A DNA stretch of 64,000 bases from Methanococcoides burtonii DSM 6242. GTDB taxonomy: Archaea > Halobacteriota > Methanosarcinia > Methanosarcinales > Methanosarcinaceae. The DNA is taken from contig NC_007955.1 of the NCBI RefSeq assembly GCF_000013725.1, forward strand, positions 837,579 to 901,578. The letters are read 5' to 3'. Under the pieces are notes generated by a model, which was not told where the DNA came from, did no database searches, and saw only the letters and a list, made by a program, of their open reading frames with translations. Both the position numbers and the translations under genes were made by a program. Of this stretch, positions 19,233 through 28,355 are shown piece after piece (position 1 is the first letter of the stretch; the number at the start of each line of letters is the position of its first letter).

Positions 19233-19997
19233 GTGATCGATATTAATCCTCAACGTATACTAACACGATATAATGTAAAAGTGGAAAAGGAAATGACCCC
19301 TGAGGAGGTGGCTGAGAAATTATTCCCTGTGGAAGAGAATATAAGGGAGGTCGCGAAAGCCGTCTTTGAAGGAGATGAAGATGAGGTTGTGGAAAGTATC
19401 CAGAATGCGATCAATAATGGACTTGATCCACTGAACCTTATTAACAATGCACTGTTGGTGGGTATGGAAATAGTTTCCACTCTTTATGATGACGGTGTTC
19501 TCTACCTTCCGGATGTCATTATTTCGGCGCAGGCAATGATCGAAGGTATTGAATATTGCAAAGAACGATCCGATCAGGAGCATGAATACAAGGGTAAGAT
19601 CGTTTCCTATGTCGTGGAAGGGGATATCCACGATATTGGTAAGAAGATCGTGACCGTTCTTCTCAGGGCGAAGGGGTATGAAGTTGTAGACCTTGGAAAG
19701 GATGTCTGTGTGGAAGAGGTCATTGCGGCTGTCAAAAGGGAAAAACCCATTATGCTTACGGGAACGTCGTTAATGACGACAACGATGGTTGGTTTCCAGG
19801 ATGTGAATTCCCGGTTGCTTGAAAGTGACATCAATGTACCTATTGTGTGTGGAGGCGGTGCGGTGACACAGGATTTTGTGTCCCAGTATGAACTTGGCCT
19901 TTATTGTGAAGAAGCTTCTGACGTACCGAAGATCGCAGATGCTATCATCAACGGCTTGAATATTGGCCAGCTCAGGAAGGAGTTCCATAAACACTGA
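19233..19997 (+). CDS. mtaC: Methanol corrinoid protein MtaC, copy 1
   Basis: Carries the corrinoid that accepts the methyl group from methanol on MtaB and passes it to MtaA. The 254-residue protein has an N-terminal helical domain (about 1-125) and a C-terminal B12-binding Rossmann domain with the cobalt-ligand motif EGDIHDIGKKI (about residue 130) and the GTSLMTTTMVG loop. Start is GTG at 19233, behind GGAGGG. It is followed after 12 bases by mtaB copy 1. It is clearly related to, but diverged from, the copy at 22190. Confidence 0.93.
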   Translation: MIDINPQRILTRYNVKVEKEMTPEEVAEKLFPVEENIREVAKAVFEGDEDEVVESIQNAINNGLDPLNLINNALLVGMEIVSTLYDDGVLYLPDVIISAQAMIEGIEYCKERSDQEHEYKGKIVSYVVEGDIHDIGKKIVTVLLRAKGYEVVDLGKDVCVEEVIAAVKREKPIMLTGTSLMTTTMVGFQDVNSRLLESDINVPIVCGGGAVTQDFVSQYELGLYCEEASDVPKIADAIINGLNIGQLRKEFHKH

Positions 19998-20009
19998 GGA
20001 GGAATGGGT

Positions 20010-21392
20010 TTGAGTTTAAAACGTTATAATAAAATGGCTTATGATGACTTCGAAGATATGGTCTTTGGACATTCTATCTATCCAATTAAGACCGGTTTTG
20101 ATCTGGAGATCGGAGCGGGATATACTTCGGCGGAAGTTAATTATGCACCCAGGCCAGCAGCTGGTGAGTCTAAAGAGAAACTTATTGCAGAATACCAGAA
20201 GATCACAACTGATGTCCTGCAACGAATGGTACAGGTCGGTTTCCCTTCTGTGGTTCTCGAAACGGAACATGTGCAACAAATGACCGTCAATCCGTCATGG
20301 GGTGCTGAGATAGCACATGAACAGAAGACCATCATGGAAGAGTTTTATGATGAATATGGCATCAAATGTGCATTGCGCCATACGCCTGCTGATATTCGGG
20401 GCGGAAAAGAAGCCCTAGATCTTAGGGGCGACTCTTATGGTATATTACTGGAATCGTTTGAAGAGGTTGCTTCCAATGGAGCCGATATGCTTTCCATTGA
20501 ATCACTTGGTGGTAAGAGCGTCTTTGATTCATCAATAATAAGGAACGATCTCTCAGGTGTTCTTTTTTCAATAGGTATCCTCGGCACTCTTGATGTAGAG
20601 TTCATATGGGAAGATATTAGCAAGATAGCAAAGAAACATGATGTTGTGGCTGCCGGGGATACTGATTGTTCTCAGGCCAATACTGCAATGTTCATTGCAG
20701 GTGGTCTGCTTGACAGAAAGCTTGCCCATACCCTTGCTGTTGTGGCAAGGGCGGTTTCAGCACCGCGTTCACTTGCTGCATATGAAGCAGGAGCTGTTGG
20801 TCCTGGTAAAGATTGTGGGTATGAGAACACTATAATCAAGGCCATTGCTGGTGTCCCTATCTCGCAGGAAGGAAAGGGCTCAACTTGTGCTCACTCTGAT
20901 GTCATGGGTAACCTAGCTATGCAATGCTGCGATCTCTGGTCTAATGAATCTGTGGAGTACCGTGGTGAGTTCGGCGGTACAAGTGTTCAATGTTGGGGGG
21001 AGACCCTATCTTATGATTGTTCCATGATGAATACAGCAATAGAGGCTGGCTATGCGAAGGTCTTCAGGGATGTTTTCATGGTCTCCGACAGATATAGGGA
21101 CCCTCAGGCATTCATACTTGCATTCGATAATGCTTATAGGATAGGTGAAGCGATCGTAAAGGATGGTAATGATATCTATCTACGTGCTAAGAATGCTGCG
21201 ATAGAGGCATGTAATATCGTTGATGAAGGTTCTCGCGGACAGCTTGAACTTTCACGCTTTGAGAAAGCTTCTCTTGCAAAGGCGATCAAGTCCCTTCATT
21301 CACTTACTGATGAAAAGGATGTGTTCATTGAAGAGAATCTGAACAAACTTTCAACGATGGAGAGCTTCAGATCTGAAAATTACGGTTACTGA
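20010..21392 (+). CDS. mtaB: Methanol:corrinoid methyltransferase MtaB, copy 1
   Basis: Zinc enzyme that moves the methyl group of methanol to MtaC. About 460 residues. Conserved segments with the expected zinc ligands are SIESLGGK (Glu), GDTDCSQANT (Cys) and GPGKDCGYENT (Cys). I prefer TTG at 20010 to ATG at 20004, because GGAGG would be too close to the ATG, and the TTG start aligns with the second copy (MSLKRYNKMAY against MAINRYTKMAY). It forms an operon with mtaC copy 1. Confidence 0.92.
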   Translation: MSLKRYNKMAYDDFEDMVFGHSIYPIKTGFDLEIGAGYTSAEVNYAPRPAAGESKEKLIAEYQKITTDVLQRMVQVGFPSVVLETEHVQQMTVNPSWGAEIAHEQKTIMEEFYDEYGIKCALRHTPADIRGGKEALDLRGDSYGILLESFEEVASNGADMLSIESLGGKSVFDSSIIRNDLSGVLFSIGILGTLDVEFIWEDISKIAKKHDVVAAGDTDCSQANTAMFIAGGLLDRKLAHTLAVVARAVSAPRSLAAYEAGAVGPGKDCGYENTIIKAIAGVPISQEGKGSTCAHSDVMGNLAMQCCDLWSNESVEYRGEFGGTSVQCWGETLSYDCSMMNTAIEAGYAKVFRDVFMVSDRYRDPQAFILAFDNAYRIGEAIVKDGNDIYLRAKNAAIEACNIVDEGSRGQLELSRFEKASLAKAIKSLHSLTDEKDVFIEENLNKLSTMESFRSENYGY

Positions 21393-22048
21393 AGTTTTTA
21401 TTTTTATCTTTCATCTCTCCATCTTACGCCCCATTTTCTTTTTTTCTTTTCGTTACGATTATCGTGCAATGAAATCTTCAGTCATCTATTTCCATTTTCT
21501 GGATTGGATCTTTGATGCCTCGATATGTAGTATTTAAATGTTTTGTATTATTCGAAAATATCGAAATTAATATGTATATATACTTATTATTTAATAATTT
21601 GTGTATATACAGATTATTGTTTTATTTTGTTGATATAATAAAATGATCTTGAATTGTCATTTTCAATTAATCCCTTTATTGATGTCGTTTTCTTTTTATT
21701 TAACCAAAATAGTGCAATGGTATTTCATATTTATAAGATTCTACTCTCAAATGTATATATTTCTATAAAATCAATTGATATGTTTAAAAATAAGTATCAA
21801 CAGCCTTTATATTATATTGTCAGTATCGATCAAAGATTTCTCGTTCACATTTATTTTATATACTAGTTATTTTTAAAGCGAATTTAACTATATTATATAA
21901 ACATATTTACTAAATTTGTTTTGTTTGTTTTCGATATTGTTAATTTTATCATACAATTTCGATATCAATAAACCTTATTTATACTCAATCTTATCTTTGT
22001 ATCTTTTTTTAATCAAATAGTAATGCTTATATATAAAATCATTTGAAA

Positions 22049-22063
22049 ACAAATGTTTATATA
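22049..22063 (+). promoter_or_regulatory. mtaC2 core promoter (TATA box)
   Basis: ACAAATGTTTATATA is identical to the 15 bases at the mtaA promoter. Start of transcription is expected near 22085. Confidence 0.65.
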
Positions 22064-22126
22064 CTGGTATGAGAGACGTTTGAATAGGTTTTCAGAACGA
22101 AATCCTATGATTGGATCAAGGGTGGT

Positions 22127-22144
22127 ATTCTTCCCAAGAAGAAT
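22127..22144 (+). promoter_or_regulatory. mtaC2 leader hairpin
   Basis: ATTCTTC (22127-22133) pairs perfectly with GAAGAAT (22138-22144) across a CCAA loop, inside the leader and 45 bases before the start. It may stabilise the mRNA or regulate translation. Confidence 0.35.
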
Positions 22145-22189
22145 GACACTTCAATTATTATTAAAAAAAACAAAGGAAGGAAGCAAAAC

Positions 22190-22960
22190 ATGACCAGGTT
22201 GGATATAGACCCCAGTGAAATTCTGGTAAGATACAATGTGAAATTGGAAAAGGCAATGACGCCTGAAGATGCTGCAGCTGAACTTTATCCTAAGGATGCA
22301 CTGTTCAGGGAAATTGCAGTAGCAATCTTTGACGGCGAAGAAGATGACGTTATCGAAGGCCTTGAAAAAGCCATCAAAGCAGGAAAGAATCCAATTGCTC
22401 TGATCGACGATGCTCTAATGGTTGGTATGAAAGTAGTTACTGATCTGTATGATCAGGGAACGATCTTCCTGCCAAACGTAATGATGTCCGCAGATGCAAT
22501 GCTCGACGGTATCGAGTTCTGCAAGTCACAGTCCGATGAAACTCCTGTTTCTAAAGGCAAGGTAGTCTGCCATGTTGCAGAAGGAGATGTTCACGATATC
22601 GGTAAATCTATCGTCGCTGCACTTCTCAGAGCAAACGGATATGAGGTAGTTGACCTTGGCCGTGATGTTCCTGTAGATGAGGTCATTGACGCTGTCAAGG
22701 CAGAGAAACCTATACTGCTTACAGGTACTGCACTGATGACCACAACAATGTATGCTTTCAAGGCTGTCAACGACAGGCTGCTTGAAGCAGGTCTTAATGT
22801 TCCATTCGCCTGTGGTGGTGGAGCTGTGAACCAGGACTTCGTATCTACCTATGAATTGGGTATTTATGGAGAAGAAGCTGCTGACGCACCTAAGATCGCT
22901 GACAAGATCCTTGCAGGATCTAGCATTAGCGCACTGAAAGAAGAATTCCACAAACACTGA
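22190..22960 (+). CDS. mtaC: Methanol corrinoid protein MtaC, copy 2
   Basis: A 256-residue paralogue of the protein at 19233, with the same helical N-domain and B12-binding C-domain (EGDVHDIGKSI near residue 134; TGTALMTTTMYA). ATG follows GGAAGGAAGC. With its own strong promoter, long leader and regular codon use, this pair is probably the main methanol operon. It is followed after 13 bases by mtaB copy 2. Confidence 0.95.
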   Translation: MTRLDIDPSEILVRYNVKLEKAMTPEDAAAELYPKDALFREIAVAIFDGEEDDVIEGLEKAIKAGKNPIALIDDALMVGMKVVTDLYDQGTIFLPNVMMSADAMLDGIEFCKSQSDETPVSKGKVVCHVAEGDVHDIGKSIVAALLRANGYEVVDLGRDVPVDEVIDAVKAEKPILLTGTALMTTTMYAFKAVNDRLLEAGLNVPFACGGGAVNQDFVSTYELGIYGEEAADAPKIADKILAGSSISALKEEFHKH

Positions 22961-22973
22961 AGAGGTGAGATAA

Positions 22974-24359
22974 ATGGCAATCAACCGATATACAAAAATG
23001 GCGTATGACAGTGCAGATGACATGATCTTTGGTAAATGTAAGCACCCTGTAAAAGCAGGACTTGGACTCGAGATAGGTGCCGGATACACTATACCTGAAG
23101 TTAACTATGCACCAAGGCCTGAAGCCGGTGCATCAAAAGAGAAGCTCGTCAAAGAATACCAGAAGATAACCACAGATATCATGAACCGTATGGTCCAGGT
23201 AGGTTTCCCTGCTGTTGTCCTTGAGACAGAACACGTCGAGCAGATGACCAACAACCCAACATGGGGAGGAGAGGTCGCACACGCACAGAAGACCATCATG
23301 GAAGAGTTCCACGATGAATACGGCATCAAATGCGCATTAAGACACACCCCAGGTGATATCCGTGAAAATCGTGATTTCCTTGATCTTAGAGGTGACAAGT
23401 TCAATGTCATGATGGAATCATTCGAAGAAATTGCATCAAATGGAGCTGACATGCTTTCAGTTGAATCAATGGGCGGTAAGGAAGTATTCGATTATGCTAT
23501 CCTGAGGAACGATGTTCCTGGTATGCTCTATGCTATTGGCTGCCTTGGAACCATAGATATGGATTTCATCTGGCAGGAGATCAGCTCTGTTGCAAAGAAG
23601 CACGGAGTAGTTTCCGCAGGTGACACTGACTGTTCCGAAGCAAACACTGCAATGTTCATTGGTGGCGGTCTTCTTGATAAGAACCTTGCACACACACTTG
23701 CTATCATCGCAAGGGCTATCTCTGCACCAAGATCACTTGCTGCATACGAAGCTGGTGCAGTTGGCCCAGGTAAGGACTGTGGATATGAGAACACCATCAT
23801 AAAAGCTATCTCCGGTGTACCTATCGCACAGGAAGGTAAATCCTCCACATGTGCACACTCGGATGTCATGGGTAACCTTGTCATGCAGTGCTGTGACCTC
23901 TGGTCAAATGAATCTGTCGAATATCACGCAGAATTCGGTGGTACCTCTGTACAGTGCTGGGGAGAATCCCTTGCTTATGACTGTGCTTTGATGAACACAG
24001 CAACTGCAACAGGTCAGGAAAAAACTCTCAGGGACCTCTTTATGCTTTCTGATAAGTACAGGGACCCACAGGGCTATGTTCTTGCATATGACAACGCATA
24101 CCGCGTGGGTGAAGCTATTGTCAAGGACGGTAATGACATTTACCTCCGTGCAAAGAACGCTGCACTCAAGTCAGTAGAGATCATGGAAGAAGGAATAGCT
24201 GGCAAGCTCGAACTCACTAAGTTCGAGAAGGGCGCCCTTGCAGACGCAAAAGCTGCACTTATGGCACTCACAGACGACCAGGATACTTTCATGAGCGATT
24301 GCATGACCAAGTACAAGGAAGAAGTTAAGGTCTTCCTCCCAGAGAACTACGGTCTCTAA
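22974..24359 (+). CDS. mtaB: Methanol:corrinoid methyltransferase MtaB, copy 2
   Basis: A 461-residue zinc methyltransferase that activates methanol. Zinc-ligand segments SVESMGGK, GDTDCSEANT and GPGKDCGYENT are intact. The start ATG follows GAGGTGAGATAA. It is the second gene of the mtaC2B2 operon and ends just before a strong hairpin. It differs from copy 1 across the whole length, so the two are old paralogues, perhaps expressed under different conditions as in Methanosarcina. Confidence 0.95.
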   Translation: MAINRYTKMAYDSADDMIFGKCKHPVKAGLGLEIGAGYTIPEVNYAPRPEAGASKEKLVKEYQKITTDIMNRMVQVGFPAVVLETEHVEQMTNNPTWGGEVAHAQKTIMEEFHDEYGIKCALRHTPGDIRENRDFLDLRGDKFNVMMESFEEIASNGADMLSVESMGGKEVFDYAILRNDVPGMLYAIGCLGTIDMDFIWQEISSVAKKHGVVSAGDTDCSEANTAMFIGGGLLDKNLAHTLAIIARAISAPRSLAAYEAGAVGPGKDCGYENTIIKAISGVPIAQEGKSSTCAHSDVMGNLVMQCCDLWSNESVEYHAEFGGTSVQCWGESLAYDCALMNTATATGQEKTLRDLFMLSDKYRDPQGYVLAYDNAYRVGEAIVKDGNDIYLRAKNAALKSVEIMEEGIAGKLELTKFEKGALADAKAALMALTDDQDTFMSDCMTKYKEEVKVFLPENYGL

Positions 24360-24391
24360 GCATTTAGCATCGAAGTCTCCAAACGTGGACT

Positions 24392-24416
24392 GTAGCCCCG
24401 TATTGCTCGGGGCTAC
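24392..24416 (+). terminator. Hairpin after mtaB2
   Basis: GTAGCCCCG (24392-24400) pairs with CGGGGCTAC (24408-24416), a 9-bp perfect stem with a 7-base loop, 33 bases after the stop. No T-run follows directly, so it may protect the 3' end rather than terminate. Confidence 0.5.
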
Positions 24417-24678
24417 TCCCATCACCTTGAAAATGTGTATTGCACGATATTTGATATTTGACCTTATAATCACAAACATTTTCTTCTAAAACATAATACG
24501 GGAGGTGACATTCAGACATTTAAAACTCCTTTATCTCCTTTATGTTTTTTTGATATTTATTAATGGGTGCATGTTTGCCCCGAATCACATTTAAAAATCA
24601 TTTGTATGTGTCGAGTTGTAATTTTATTTTATTGTACTTTATAAAATTTATTAATCGAACTGACGGAAGTGATCATAT
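24417..24678. other. Intergenic stretch between mtaB2 hairpin and YaaH-type transporter
   Basis: AT-rich. A GGGAGGTGACATTCAG sequence near 24500 looks like a ribosome binding site, but I find no gene after it. The promoter of the transporter gene should lie near 24600-24650. Confidence 0.4.
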
Positions 24679-25296
24679 TTGACAAATAATGAAGAGATAC
24701 CAGAGAACTGTATTTTATGTAATCCTACGGATGGATTACACATGATCGATAAAACAGCAGACCATGCACCACTCGGATTTGCAGGTCTTGGTTTTGCAGC
24801 TATAATGCTGGGAATGATGGGTTCAGGTTTTTTCACAGACGCTACAATGGTCGTCTCAATGTCGATCTTCCTTGGAGGATTTGCACAAGTATTCGCGGGC
24901 ATAGAGGGCTGGAAAAAAGGAGATGTATTCGGTGCAACTGCTTTTTCAGCATTTGGTCTGTTCTGGTTCTCCTTTGCATTCATCTTGATGTCTTCAGGTA
25001 TTGCAAGCGGAGTCCTTGGGGCAGCCAGTGCAATTTCAGTAGGTTACTACCTCTTCATCTGGGGGCTTGTTTCCCTTGTGCTGCTGTTTGTAACACTCAA
25101 GATCGGTGTTAAGGCGATAACCATCGTTTTCATAACTCTTACTCTGACATTTTTCCTTAACGCAGCGGCAAACTTCGGAATGGGCGTTGGTTCACTTGCA
25201 GGTTATATGGCCCTGTTACTTGGGATCTCAGCTCTGTACACATCTCTGGCGCTTGTAACAAATTCAGTTTATGGAAAGATGGTAGCTCCACTTTAA
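24679..25296 (+). CDS. GPR1/FUN34/YaaH family membrane transporter
   Basis: A 205-residue membrane protein with about six helices. The conserved family start is recognisable (NPTDG... then APLGFAGLGFAAIMLG), as is the later AGIEGWKKGDVFGATAFSAFG stretch. Family members move acetate, succinate or ammonium-like solutes. An N-terminal ENCILCNPTDG segment adds two cysteines. The start is TTG at 24679, behind GGAAGTGATC. Next to mtaCB, it may carry a C1- or acetate-linked solute; the substrate is not shown. Confidence 0.82.
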   Translation: MTNNEEIPENCILCNPTDGLHMIDKTADHAPLGFAGLGFAAIMLGMMGSGFFTDATMVVSMSIFLGGFAQVFAGIEGWKKGDVFGATAFSAFGLFWFSFAFILMSSGIASGVLGAASAISVGYYLFIWGLVSLVLLFVTLKIGVKAITIVFITLTLTFFLNAAANFGMGVGSLAGYMALLLGISALYTSLALVTNSVYGKMVAPL

Positions 25297-25405
25297 TGTA
25301 AGATCGGGCTAGAATGTCAGGCATGTAATATTCAGATCGTGACCGTCCATATGGTCGGTCAATCCCCTCCTTAAAAACGAAAATAAAAAGATCAGGTGGT
25401 AACAA

Positions 25406-26254
25406 TTGAGGACCTCTACCAGAAAGAACGGAACCGGATATCTTGCTCTTTCCGTCTTTATCGAAATAGCTCTGTTAAGGATATTCGCAGGGAGCTATTC
25501 TGATATTCTTGCTGTGCAGGTTACGGGATATTTTGCCTTATTTATCGGTATTATTGCCTTAGTTCATCACTTCGTACCGAATATAATCTCACATTAGACT
25601 GACCATGTCCATCCATATGGTTACAAAAAATACAGTTCTCTGGCATCGTTATTCATTGCGATCATCTTTATTCTGGCAAGTCTGTATATCCTCTTTGAAG
25701 TTCACTCTACCGTTAATGGAAGTAACTCTCTATTGCCGGATACTTCCATCTATATCTTGCTTTTAATGTCTGTTATTCTATCAGTAGCTATTCTGAAATA
25801 TTGCTCTTTGGATGAATTTGATCAGGCTGGGATATCCCACTCATTTGCACTTAAATTAGATGTTATGTTTTCAGTTTTGATCGCTCTGACCTTGTTTATT
25901 CAAGTCAGTCCAACCGTTCTGATGTTAGAAACAGTGTTGCTAGTTCTCGTACTTATGAAATATTGCATATCGATCGTGATCATGTCCTGCAACGTATTAT
26001 GCGATGCATGCTGGCTTGATGAAAGCAATGTTCAATGTCTTGTAAGGTCCATTGAAGGAATTGAGAATTGCTATAAAGTGCGAACTCACGGTTCACCGGA
26101 CGATCTGTTTGTAGATATTCACGTAAAAGTGGATTCTGATCTCTATGTTATGGAAGCTCATCGGATAGTTGTAAGTATTGAAAGAGAACTTAAAAGGACA
26201 TTTACAGGGATATCGGATGTACTAGTACACATCGAACCTCCTGAGAGACGATGA
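25406..26254 (+). CDS. Cation diffusion facilitator-like membrane protein with in-frame TAG (possible pyrrolysine)
   Basis: Reading through the TAG at 25595-25597 gives one 282-residue frame, the normal CDF length. Before it lie two membrane helices (GYLALSVFIEIALLRIFAG; VTGYFALFIGIIALVHHF); directly after it comes TDHVHPYGYKKYSSLASL, the conserved loop and third helix of CDF proteins, then three more helices and a C-terminal dimer domain (DLFVDIHVKVDSDLY, DVLVHIEPPERR). Both parts share one frame, and no ATG or GTG follows TAG in frame before helix 4. Start is TTG at 25406 behind AGGTGG. The usual HxxxD metal ligands of helices 2 and 5 are not found, so transport may differ. Alternatives: a pseudogene, or two pieces. 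Confidence 0.7.
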
Positions 26255-26293
26255 AACAATTGAATACAATTTTATTAGGACCATGGTGAAATA

Positions 26294-28210
26294 ATGCAAT
26301 ATAGTCTTGGTATTGATGCAGGTGGAACCTATACTGATGCAATTCTTATAAGTGATAGTGACAGGTCTGTAGTGATGTCCAACAAGGCATTGACCACCTA
26401 TCCTGATCATATTGAAGGAATACGGAATGCAATTGACGGGATCGATGAAAAATATCTGAAAAATGTAGATGTCATATCGGTTTCAACCACACTTGCAACG
26501 AATACTGTGCTGGAAGATACTGGCTATCCTGTGGGTCTTATTCTCATAGGGGATCATTCTCTCAATAAGAATTTCCCGACAAGTGATATCATCTTTGTAG
26601 CAGGAGGTCATGATCACATGGGGGATGAATTAAAGCCGCTTGATGTTGATGCTATAAAGAATTTCGTCCTTGGTTCAAAGGGCAGAGTATCTGCTTTTGC
26701 GGTATCGTCCCATTTCAGTATAAGGAATCCTGAGCATGAGCTAAAGACAAAACAGCTCATATCAAAGCTTACGGGAATGCCAGTCGTTTGTGGGCACGAG
26801 CTAACACAGGATATTGGTGCTTACGAAAGAGCAGTTACAGCATACCTTAATGCACAGCTTTTACCTGTCGGTGAGAATTTCATAGAAGCGATGATCTCTG
26901 AGATAAAAAGGCGTGATATGGATGCAAGATTACTTATGCTCAAATGTGACGGTTCTGTCGTTGGTATCAGGGACGCACTTGAAAGACCTATCGAAACGAT
27001 ATTTTCAGGTCCGGCTGCAAGTCTTATTGGCGCTTCTTTTCTTTCAGGTCTTGAAAGTTGCGTTGTGATAGATGTCGGCGGTACAAGTACAGATGTATCA
27101 ATGCTCTCTGAGGGCGTGCCGGATATTAGCGAAGCGGGTGCAGTTATTGGAAAATGGCAAACGCGTGTAAAAGCGATCCACATGGAAACATCAGCAATGG
27201 GGGGTGACAGCCACATATGGACAAAAGATAATGATCTGTTCATTGGTCCCAGAAGAGTGGAACCGATCTGTGTTGCAGCAGTCAAATATCCTGGTTTTCC
27301 TGAAAAACTTAAGAACATTAAATGGATCTCGCGCAAACTGCTGGATGAAAATGTCCAACCTACAAAGTTCTTTGTAAGGACCAGACAAGAACCTATGGAA
27401 TTAAATGAAGATGAAAATATGATACTATCTGTTATTGGAGATGATCCACTCTCATTTGATGATATTTCAATGATGCTTAAAAAACCACCTTCTCCTTTTG
27501 TTTTGAGTTCTCTGATAAGTAAAAGGCTTGTGCAGGCTATTGGTTTCACTCCTACTGATGTATTGCATGTTCTGGGGGAATATGATCAATGGGATCAAGA
27601 AGCTTCAAAACTGGTCGCCGATGTTCTGGCTAAATTGAACACTATGGGTAAATATGAAATGTGCTCTCTTCTCAAAAAACGTTTTGCGAGAAATATGGCA
27701 TTCGAGCTGATGTCGTACCTGTTGCCAGGTGTTGATCCCGAGAGCATCGGTGGGATCGTTGATCGCAAGTTCAAAGCGAGGTTCGATGTAGAGATCCCTG
27801 TAGTATTTATTGGAGGTCCGGTGTCTGCTTATAGGGATGAGGTGAGCTCATTTATCAAAGCGGACATCATAGTTCCTAAATATTCCGATGTGGGGAATGC
27901 AGCAGGAGCTTTGTTTGGTAAAGGGGTCAAACGTCTGGAAATAATGATAAGGCCATTATCGCTTAGCGAGCCTGATAAAGATTTCTTTGTCTATTCACCT
28001 GGGGGGAGAGAGAAGTTCAATACTTATGTAGAAGCACTTGAATTTGTCAATGAACATGGGAGGGACTTGATATATTCCTATATGGCAGAGTGCGGGATCA
28101 TGGAAAACAAGGTAAGTGTAACAGTTGCAGAGGAAGCCATCTCACCGGAAGGTTGGCACCATCCTCCGATGGAGACTAAACTTATATTTGTGGGAGTGGG
28201 AGTCTTTTAA
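26294..28210 (+). CDS. Hydantoinase/oxoprolinase (HyuA) family ATPase
   Basis: A 638-residue protein with two ASKHA nucleotide-binding segments: SLGIDAGGTYTDAILISDSD at the start and VVIDVGGTSTDVSMLSEG near residue 258. ETIFSGPAASLIGA is the typical HyuA-A linker and FIGGPVSAY lies near 519. Family members hydrolyse cyclic amides with ATP, but the same fold is used by corrinoid activators. Lying in a methanol operon region and followed by a CobW-type GTPase, it may act on the corrinoid protein or its cofactor; this is inference. ATG follows GGTGAAATA. Confidence 0.78.
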   Translation: MQYSLGIDAGGTYTDAILISDSDRSVVMSNKALTTYPDHIEGIRNAIDGIDEKYLKNVDVISVSTTLATNTVLEDTGYPVGLILIGDHSLNKNFPTSDIIFVAGGHDHMGDELKPLDVDAIKNFVLGSKGRVSAFAVSSHFSIRNPEHELKTKQLISKLTGMPVVCGHELTQDIGAYERAVTAYLNAQLLPVGENFIEAMISEIKRRDMDARLLMLKCDGSVVGIRDALERPIETIFSGPAASLIGASFLSGLESCVVIDVGGTSTDVSMLSEGVPDISEAGAVIGKWQTRVKAIHMETSAMGGDSHIWTKDNDLFIGPRRVEPICVAAVKYPGFPEKLKNIKWISRKLLDENVQPTKFFVRTRQEPMELNEDENMILSVIGDDPLSFDDISMMLKKPPSPFVLSSLISKRLVQAIGFTPTDVLHVLGEYDQWDQEASKLVADVLAKLNTMGKYEMCSLLKKRFARNMAFELMSYLLPGVDPESIGGIVDRKFKARFDVEIPVVFIGGPVSAYRDEVSSFIKADIIVPKYSDVGNAAGALFGKGVKRLEIMIRPLSLSEPDKDFFVYSPGGREKFNTYVEALEFVNEHGRDLIYSYMAECGIMENKVSVTVAEEAISPEGWHHPPMETKLIFVGVGVF

Positions 28211-28220
28211 GCCATGGTAT

Positions 28221-28265
28221 TTGAAATGTCTGAATATATTAACTCAATATACCTTCAGAATTGCC
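28221..28265 (-). pseudogene. Relic of the 3' end of a KaiC-like gene
   Basis: Just after the hyuA stop, the minus strand reads LKVY*VNIFR, matching the LKVYRGNIF end of the KaiC-like gene at 32404. The plus-strand bases 28215-28255 also match 32391-32431. This small relic shows that the hyuA 3' end was once next to that gene, or was copied from such a junction. Confidence 0.55.
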
Positions 28266-28355
28266 CGTCAGTAAATTATTGAACATACAAAAAGAAACGA
28301 ACGTATTGCTTTTTGATCAGATGATGCGTTTATAAAAAAAAGAGGAGCTAATAAA

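Larger units (their letters stand above)
21393..22189. other. Long AT-rich intergenic region upstream of mtaC2
   Basis: About 800 bases without a supported gene. A 70-codon open frame at 21654-21866 is AT-driven and has no ribosome binding site or family likeness. The right end holds the mtaC2 promoter (22049-22063) and a leader of about 105 bases. Confidence 0.6.

Noticed and set aside
21654-21866. 70-codon open frame between mtaB1 and mtaC2
   Set aside because: Very AT-rich, Phe/Ile-heavy, no ribosome binding site and inside the promoter region of mtaC2.
24500-24520. GGGAGGTGAC as the start of a gene after mtaB2
   Set aside because: No open frame with a start codon follows at a suitable distance.
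25595-25597. TAG as the true stop of a 63-residue membrane protein
   Set aside because: The frame goes on with conserved CDF residues, and no good start exists after it. It is kept as an alternative only.
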